Source: Clostridiaceae bacterium (GTDB taxonomy: Bacteria; Bacillota; Clostridia; DSM-8532). Taken from it: 9,526 nucleotides of DNA. The notes under the pieces are model-generated. The model did no database searches and was not told where the DNA came from. It was given only the letters and a program-made list of their open reading frames with translations. Position numbers and translations under genes: made by a program. This document shows, in pieces, positions 6,227 through 9,526 of the stretch; positions within the stretch are counted from its first letter, which is position 1, and the number at the start of each line of letters is the position of its first letter. The DNA lies in NCBI GenBank assembly GCA_012842645.1, contig DUSJ01000379.1:1-9526 (forward strand), given 5' to 3'.

Positions 6227-7402
6227 TTAAACTGATCGGACCGCCTGTTCCAGTTGGGCAAGGGCTTTTTCAAGAGTTGACCTGGGGCAGGCTATATTGA
6301 TACGCTGGAACCCCTCGCCGCCAGCGCCGAACTTTGGTCCCGGATCCAGCCAAAGGCCCGCTTTGTTTACGATCAGGCTGTCAAGGGCGTTATCATCAAG
6401 CCCGAGAGCGCTGAAATCGAGCCACGCGAGATACGTGCCTTCCGGCTCCACAAGTTTGACCTGTGGTATTTTTTGATCAAGGAAGTTTCGCATGTAATTC
6501 AGGTTGTCAGTAAGATATTCCCTGAGTTCCATGAGCCATTCCCATCCGCCCTCATATGCGGCACGGCAGGCTACGATGCCCATGATGCCCGGGTCCCCGT
6601 AACCTATCCTTGACAACTCCCTTTTGAACTTATGTCTCATATCCCTGTTGGGAATGAAGATATTTGAAATCTGGAGACCGGCAAGGTTGAAGGTCTTGGT
6701 CGGCGCGGTGCAGGTAATGGTGTTTTCGCTGAATTCGGGCTTCAAATCGGAAAAAACGAAATGCCTGTGCCCGGGATATACAAAATCGGCATGGATCTCA
6801 TCCGAAATAACCATGACGTTATGATACAGGCACAGTTCGCCAAGCCTTGTAAGCTCCTCCCTCGTCCATACCCTTCCCACAGGGTTGTGGGGACTGCACA
6901 GGATAAAAAGCTTTACTTTATTTCTGACTATTTTATCTTCAAAATCTTCGAAATCGATGGTATACCTGCCCTGCGAATAAACGAGCCGATTGATGACGAG
7001 TTTCCTGTTGTTGTTCAGGACTGACGATGAAAAGGGGTGATAGACCGGCTGCTGGATCAGGACCGCGTCGCCTTCGTTTGTGAGCGCACGGATGGCGACA
7101 TTGATTGCAAAAACGACACCGGGAGTTTTCACAAGCCATTCCGGCCGGATGGTCCAGCCGAACTGTCTCAAGAACCAGTTTTTCAGCACTTCGAAATAAT
7201 CGTCACGGGTCTGGGAATACCCGAATATTCCATGCCGGCTTTTCTCTGTCAGCGCTTCAATAACACAGGGCGGGGTCCTGAAATCCATGTCGGCTACCCA
7301 TAAGGGCAGGACTCCCTCAGGCTTGCCCAGCTTTTTGGCAAAATCGTACTTGATAGAATCGGTATTCCTTCGGTCTATTACCTCGTCAAAATTGAATTTC
7401 AA
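6227..7402 (-). CDS. patB: PLP-dependent C-S lyase / cystathionine beta-lyase, MalY/PatB family
   Basis: A 391-residue fold-type I PLP enzyme. MalY/PatB members cleave C-S bonds of cystathionine or cysteine conjugates to give a thiol such as homocysteine, plus pyruvate and ammonia. Family landmarks are LPLWVADMDF near the N-terminus, GVVFAINVAI, SPHNPVGRVW (N173), VISDEIHADF (D201) and the Schiff-base lysine in APTKTFNLAG (K236). Carboxylate-binding FQRINIACPR (R367) follows near the C-terminus. The length is normal for the family. The start is a TTG at 7402, with AAAGGAGG seven bases upstream giving MKFNFDEVIDRR; the upstream in-frame extension is unlike the family. It follows the cymR-like gene by 83 bases, probably cotranscribed. 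This places it under sulfur control and argues for methionine/cysteine interconversion rather than maltose-related function. The patB symbol is by family, and the exact substrate is unproven. Confidence 0.87.
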   Translation of the reverse strand: MKFNFDEVIDRRNTDSIKYDFAKKLGKPEGVLPLWVADMDFRTPPCVIEALTEKSRHGIFGYSQTRDDYFEVLKNWFLRQFGWTIRPEWLVKTPGVVFAINVAIRALTNEGDAVLIQQPVYHPFSSSVLNNNRKLVINRLVYSQGRYTIDFEDFEDKIVRNKVKLFILCSPHNPVGRVWTREELTRLGELCLYHNVMVISDEIHADFVYPGHRHFVFSDLKPEFSENTITCTAPTKTFNLAGLQISNIFIPNRDMRHKFKRELSRIGYGDPGIMGIVACRAAYEGGWEWLMELREYLTDNLNYMRNFLDQKIPQVKLVEPEGTYLAWLDFSALGLDDNALDSLIVNKAGLWLDPGPKFGAGGEGFQRINIACPRSTLEKALAQLEQAVRSV

Positions 7403-7485
7403 GGCTATGCCTCCTTTTCTTGCGTATTGGCGGTGTTTGAAACAAGCAGCGCGTCTTGGCTGCAACTTATAGCGGAGCACCAGCT

Positions 7486-7932
7486 TCAGATAAAATACAT
7501 TAATTCCCCGCCCTTTTTGTTCTCTTCGACCACGCTGACAAGGTCATACAGCGTTACTTTCTCCAATGAGTCTCTGACAGCGGAATCCATTGCATCAAAA
7601 ACGGCAGATTTAATGGCTGATTCTATTTCAGGCGCTTTATCCTGAACTGTTGTCTCAGTCGGTTCAAAAAGGGATATCTCAACCGCCGACAGAACATCCA
7701 GCGCTGTTATCTGTCTGGGATTACGGGCAAGCTGGTAACCTCCCTGTGCGCCTTTTACCGAGTTCACAAGTCCTTCCTTTTTCAGCATCGCGAAGACCTG
7801 TTCAAGATATATTTTTGATATGCCAAGCTTTTCGGATATGCTTATGACAGTGATACATTCACCGCTTTCATGGTTTTCCGCCATGTATATCATTGCAGCC
7901 AGCGCATAACGGCCCTTCGCAGAAATTCTCAT
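7486..7932 (-). CDS. cymR: Rrf2-family transcriptional regulator, CymR-like (cysteine metabolism repressor)
   Basis: A 148-residue winged-helix regulator. B. subtilis CymR represses sulfur-uptake and cysteine-synthesis genes when cysteine is plentiful, working with CysK as partner. The N-terminus MRISAKGRYALAAMIYMAE, the helix ISEKLGISKIYLEQVFAMLKK and the wing VKGAQGGYQLARNP are typical Rrf2. The segment ITALDVLSAVEISLFEP and the terminal MYFI resemble CymR (MFYI). The three clustered cysteines of IscR-type Fe-S sensors are absent; the only Cys is near residue 26. I chose the ATG at 7932 because AGGAGG is eight bases away, against two bases for the ATG at 7938. It is divergent from cysK, the enzyme that partners CymR, and precedes a C-S lyase gene, so the neighbourhood supports the assignment. 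Autoregulation is suggested by motifs over its promoter. Confidence 0.88.
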   Translation of the reverse strand: MRISAKGRYALAAMIYMAENHESGECITVISISEKLGISKIYLEQVFAMLKKEGLVNSVKGAQGGYQLARNPRQITALDVLSAVEISLFEPTETTVQDKAPEIESAIKSAVFDAMDSAVRDSLEKVTLYDLVSVVEENKKGGELMYFI

Positions 7933-7990
7933 ATGCATGTCCTCCTTTTCATGGATGATATCACGTATATGATAAATAATACATACTATT

Positions 7991-8019
7991 TATATATGTT
8001 AAAAAATAATGTCTGTCAA
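7991..8019 (-). promoter_or_regulatory. Predicted promoter of the cymR-like gene
   Basis: On the minus strand TTGACA (8019-8014) is followed after exactly 17 bases by TATATA (7996-7991). The -35 is perfect and the -10 weaker. The start would be near 7984, giving a leader of about 50 bases. An inverted copy of the intergenic ACATATAT motif (TATATATGTT, 7991-8000) overlaps the -10, a natural position for autorepression. Confidence 0.55.
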
Positions 8020-8030
8020 TAACATATTAT

Positions 8031-8045
8031 ACATATATGAAATAT
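8031..8045 (+). promoter_or_regulatory. Candidate CymR-like operator, upstream copy
   Basis: ACATATATGAAATAT shares its first 11 bases exactly with the copy at 8108-8122. It lies between the two divergent promoters, upstream of the cysK -35. A looser copy, GTATATGATAAATAAT, is present near 7964-7979. AT-rich composition makes chance similarity possible. Confidence 0.35.
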
Positions 8046-8069
8046 ATAAATATTTTTTCACCTAAACTA

Positions 8070-8098
8070 TTGACAAAATCATCCTGCGGGAATATAAT
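8070..8098 (+). promoter_or_regulatory. Consensus sigma-A promoter of cysK
   Basis: TTGACA (8070-8075), a 17-base spacer and TATAAT (8093-8098) match the vegetative consensus at all twelve positions. The predicted start is near 8105, leaving about 47 bases of leader before the cysK ATG. That is too short for a T-box or S-box riboswitch. So strong a core promoter is usually held in check by a repressor, here plausibly the CymR-like protein. Confidence 0.85.
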
Positions 8099-8107
8099 AC
8101 ATAGTAA

Positions 8108-8122
8108 ACATATATGAATTAT
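8108..8122 (+). promoter_or_regulatory. Candidate CymR-like operator over the cysK transcription start
   Basis: ACATATATGAATTAT lies just downstream of the cysK -10, spanning the expected transcription start, where a bound repressor would block initiation. ATATGAATT differs at one position from the ATnGGAATT half of the B. subtilis CymR box as I recall it. The shared core with 8031-8045 supports a regulatory motif. Binding is inferred. Confidence 0.45.
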
Positions 8123-8151
8123 CGTTGATAGCTCTTAGAGGAGGTTATATC

Positions 8152-9084
8152 ATGTCAAAAATCTATAAAAGCCTTACCGAACTTATCGGGAAAACCCCGC
8201 TTCTGGAACTGACCAATTATGAGAAAAAACACGGACTTAAAGCTAAAGTCATTGGCAAGCTTGAATACTACAATCCCGCGGGAAGCGTCAAGGACAGGAT
8301 CGCAAAGGCGATGATCGATGACGCCGAGGCAAGAGGCATCTTAAAGCCTGATTCGGTCATCATCGAGCCAACAAGCGGCAATACCGGTATAGGCCTTGCA
8401 TCTGTAGCGGCAGCCCGCGGTTACAGAATTATACTGACCATGCCTGAAACCATGAGCATTGAGCGCCGGAACCTGTTAAAAGCGTATGGCGCTGAACTGG
8501 TACTTACCGAAGGGGCAAAAGGCATGAGAGGAGCAATAGAAAAGGCAGAGGAACTTGCCAGGGAGATCCCCAATTCATTTATCCCAGGTCAGTTCACCAA
8601 TCCGGCCAATCCGGCTATACATAAAGCGACCACCGGTCCGGAAATCTGGGAAGATACTGATGGAAAAATCGATATCTTCGTTTCAGGCATAGGTACAGGA
8701 GGAACAATCACGGGAGCTGGCGAATTCCTGAAATCCAGGAACCCCAACATAAAGATCGTGGCGGTAGAGCCGGCAGCCTCACCAGTACTTTCAAAAGGAA
8801 CACCCGGTCCCCATAAGATCCAGGGTATCGGTGCCGGTTTCGTGCCCCAGGTGCTGAATACCAATATTTATGATGAAATCATTACAGTAGAAAACGAAGA
8901 TGCTTTCTCGACCGGCAGGGAACTGGCCAAAACCGAAGGCCTGCTTGTTGGAATATCATCGGGAGCTGCGCTCTGGGCTGCCACCGAGGTAGCAAAACGG
9001 CCGGAGAATGCAGGAAAGAACATCGTCGTTATCCTGCCCGATACAGGAGAACGTTACCTTTCCACACCGCTGTTTTCCGAATGA
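8152..9084 (+). CDS. cysK: Cysteine synthase A (O-acetylserine sulfhydrylase)
   Basis: A 310-residue fold-type II PLP enzyme that makes L-cysteine and acetate from O-acetyl-L-serine and sulfide in the cytoplasm. All hallmarks are present: IGKTPLLEL near the N-terminus, [10 protein letters not shown] with Schiff-base K47, substrate-loop [10 protein letters not shown], phosphate-binding [19 protein letters not shown] and the C-terminal [14 protein letters not shown]. The length matches the family. The ATG at 8152 is chosen because GAGGAGG lies seven bases upstream; an in-frame ATG at 8125 would add nine residues unlike the family and sits too close to the transcription start. In B. subtilis CysK also binds CymR and makes it a better repressor unless O-acetylserine is abundant. 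The divergent cymR-like gene suggests the same dual role here. No serine acetyltransferase gene is visible in the window. Confidence 0.95.
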   Translation: MSKIYKSLTELIGKTPLLELTNYEKKHGLKAKVIGKLEYYNPAGSVKDRIAKAMIDDAEARGILKPDSVIIEPTSGNTGIGLASVAAARGYRIILTMPETMSIERRNLLKAYGAELVLTEGAKGMRGAIEKAEELAREIPNSFIPGQFTNPANPAIHKATTGPEIWEDTDGKIDIFVSGIGTGGTITGAGEFLKSRNPNIKIVAVEPAASPVLSKGTPGPHKIQGIGAGFVPQVLNTNIYDEIITVENEDAFSTGRELAKTEGLLVGISSGAALWAATEVAKRPENAGKNIVVILPDTGERYLSTPLFSE

Positions 9085-9089
9085 GTATT

Positions 9090-9155
9090 GGGGACGGAGG
9101 TTTTTACTCATTTTGAGCATAGGGGACAGGTGAATCAAAAGTTTGCCTGTCCCTT
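9090..9155. repeat. Palindromic GGGGACGG/GGGGACAGG repeat, may act as cysK terminator
   Basis: GGGGACGGAGG (9090-9100) and GGGGACAGG (9122-9130) are near-identical starts. The second pairs perfectly over eight bases with CCTGTCCC (9146-9153) around a 15-base loop, with a weak CTCA/TGAG hairpin between. The composition resembles the dispersed GGGGACGG-type palindromes scattered in many Clostridia genomes, some mobilised by REP-associated transposases. It starts five bases after the cysK stop and may serve as terminator, although the T tract after the stem is short. Confidence 0.5.
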
Positions 9156-9268
9156 AATCCTTGCTATATATCATACAGTGCAAACGAAGGATTTGGCTGA
9201 AATATACGGGAATTTGCCATGGATTATATGATAAAATAAAACAACCAATACACAAAGGAGAAGGATTT

Positions 9269-9526
9269 GTGACAAAACGTGAGCTGTATGAAAAAGCATA
9301 CGCTATGCTCGATAAAACGACACCGCTTGTGACTGACTGCGGAAAGCTGTGCGAGAGGGCCTGCTGCGCCGCCGCGGATGAAAAAACAGGCATGTATCTC
9401 TTTCCGGGCGAGGAAGAAATGTTTGCTGGGGAACATCCCTGGCTTGCCATAGAAAAATCATCCCTGACCTATGGCAGAGGGAAACCTGTCTTCCTGGCGG
9501 TATGCGACGGCCATTGCCCCAGGGGA
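9269..9526 (+). CDS. Cysteine-rich protein of unknown function, 3' end outside window
   Basis: The first 86 codons of a gene that runs off the window. The start is a GTG at 9269, with AAAGGAG eight bases upstream. The visible part has C24, C28, C32 and C33 (DCGKLCERACC), a GMYLFPGEEEMF segment at 41-52, and C79 and C83 (VCDGHCPRG). This layout recalls YkgJ-like CxxCxxxCC proteins, thought to bind zinc or an iron-sulfur centre, but the spacing differs and I do not recognise the exact family. There is no signal peptide or membrane segment in this part. It lies 184 bases after cysK beyond a hairpin repeat, so cotranscription is doubtful. Confidence 0.7.
   Translation, partial: MTKRELYEKAYAMLDKTTPLVTDCGKLCERACCAAADEKTGMYLFPGEEEMFAGEHPWLAIEKSSLTYGRGKPVFLAVCDGHCPRG

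Noticed and set aside
5466..6230. Long plus-strand open frame of 254 codons opposite the phosphatase gene
   Set aside because: It is the antisense of a clear Y_phosphatase3 gene with catalytic motifs, has no ribosome site, and its translation has no recognisable domain.
8099..8151. Riboswitch or T-box in the cysK leader
   Set aside because: The leader is only about 47 bases and shows no such structure or motif.
9193..9237. Promoter for the cysteine-rich gene
   Set aside because: TTGGCT, TTGCCA, TATGAT and TAAAAT hexamers occur, but no pair has acceptable 16-18 base spacing.
9154..9450. Minus-strand open frames at the right end
   Set aside because: They overlap the plus-strand cysteine-rich gene, which has a good ribosome site. 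Their Cys/Ser/Phe-rich translations look like antisense.
1..9526. tRNA, rRNA or CRISPR array
   Set aside because: I saw no tRNA-like cloverleaf ends, rRNA segments or regularly spaced repeats in either strand by reading.

Overview
The window looks like a chromosome segment of a Clostridia-type Firmicute, probably a motile anaerobe. The evidence is Firmicute-style ribosome binding sites (AGGAGG, several GTG/TTG starts), a CymR-type Rrf2 regulator ending in MYFI next to cysK, a cytoplasmic-domain-rich chemoreceptor, and a phage-type ImmA/Xre immunity pair. Species cannot be named from sequence alone.

The left part (1 to about 3875) is a mobile-element remnant, visibly more AT-rich than the right part, with all genes on the minus strand. 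In transcription order they are: an Xre/cI-like repressor (3774-3445), a DUF3800 predicted nuclease-fold protein (3420-2698), an ImmA/IrrE-type peptidase with its own promoter (2509-2054), a membrane-anchored protein with two FxLYD-like repeats (2009-1167), and a large serine recombinase (1153-41). This is the lysogeny/integration module of a prophage or a small integrative element, without structural genes. The element has decayed at both ends. At the left, the recombinase reading frame runs into a sequence matching an IS256-family terminal inverted repeat (end near 91), which replaces its C-terminus. At the right, the divergent promoter region beside the repressor keeps a -35-like TTGACT but no -10, and passes directly into the middle of a chemoreceptor gene.

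The middle part (3877-5252, plus strand) is a methyl-accepting chemotaxis protein pseudogene. It lacks its first membrane segment and most of its sensor domain, and it carries a one-base frameshift at about 4101. It ends at a strong bidirectional terminator (5258-5283), shared with the convergent tyrosine phosphatase gene (6071-5304).

The right part (6227-9084) is an intact cysteine/sulfur module. A cymR-like repressor gene is followed by a patB/malY-type C-S lyase on the minus strand, and cysK is divergent on the plus strand. In Bacillus subtilis CysK and CymR physically interact to sense cysteine status, so this back-to-back arrangement is functionally meaningful. The 219-base intergenic region has a near-perfect cysK promoter, a plausible cymR promoter and several copies of an ACATATATGA-like motif that may be the operators. 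After cysK come a GGGGACGG/GGGGACAGG-type palindromic repeat, which may double as terminator, and the start of a cysteine-rich protein cut by the window end.
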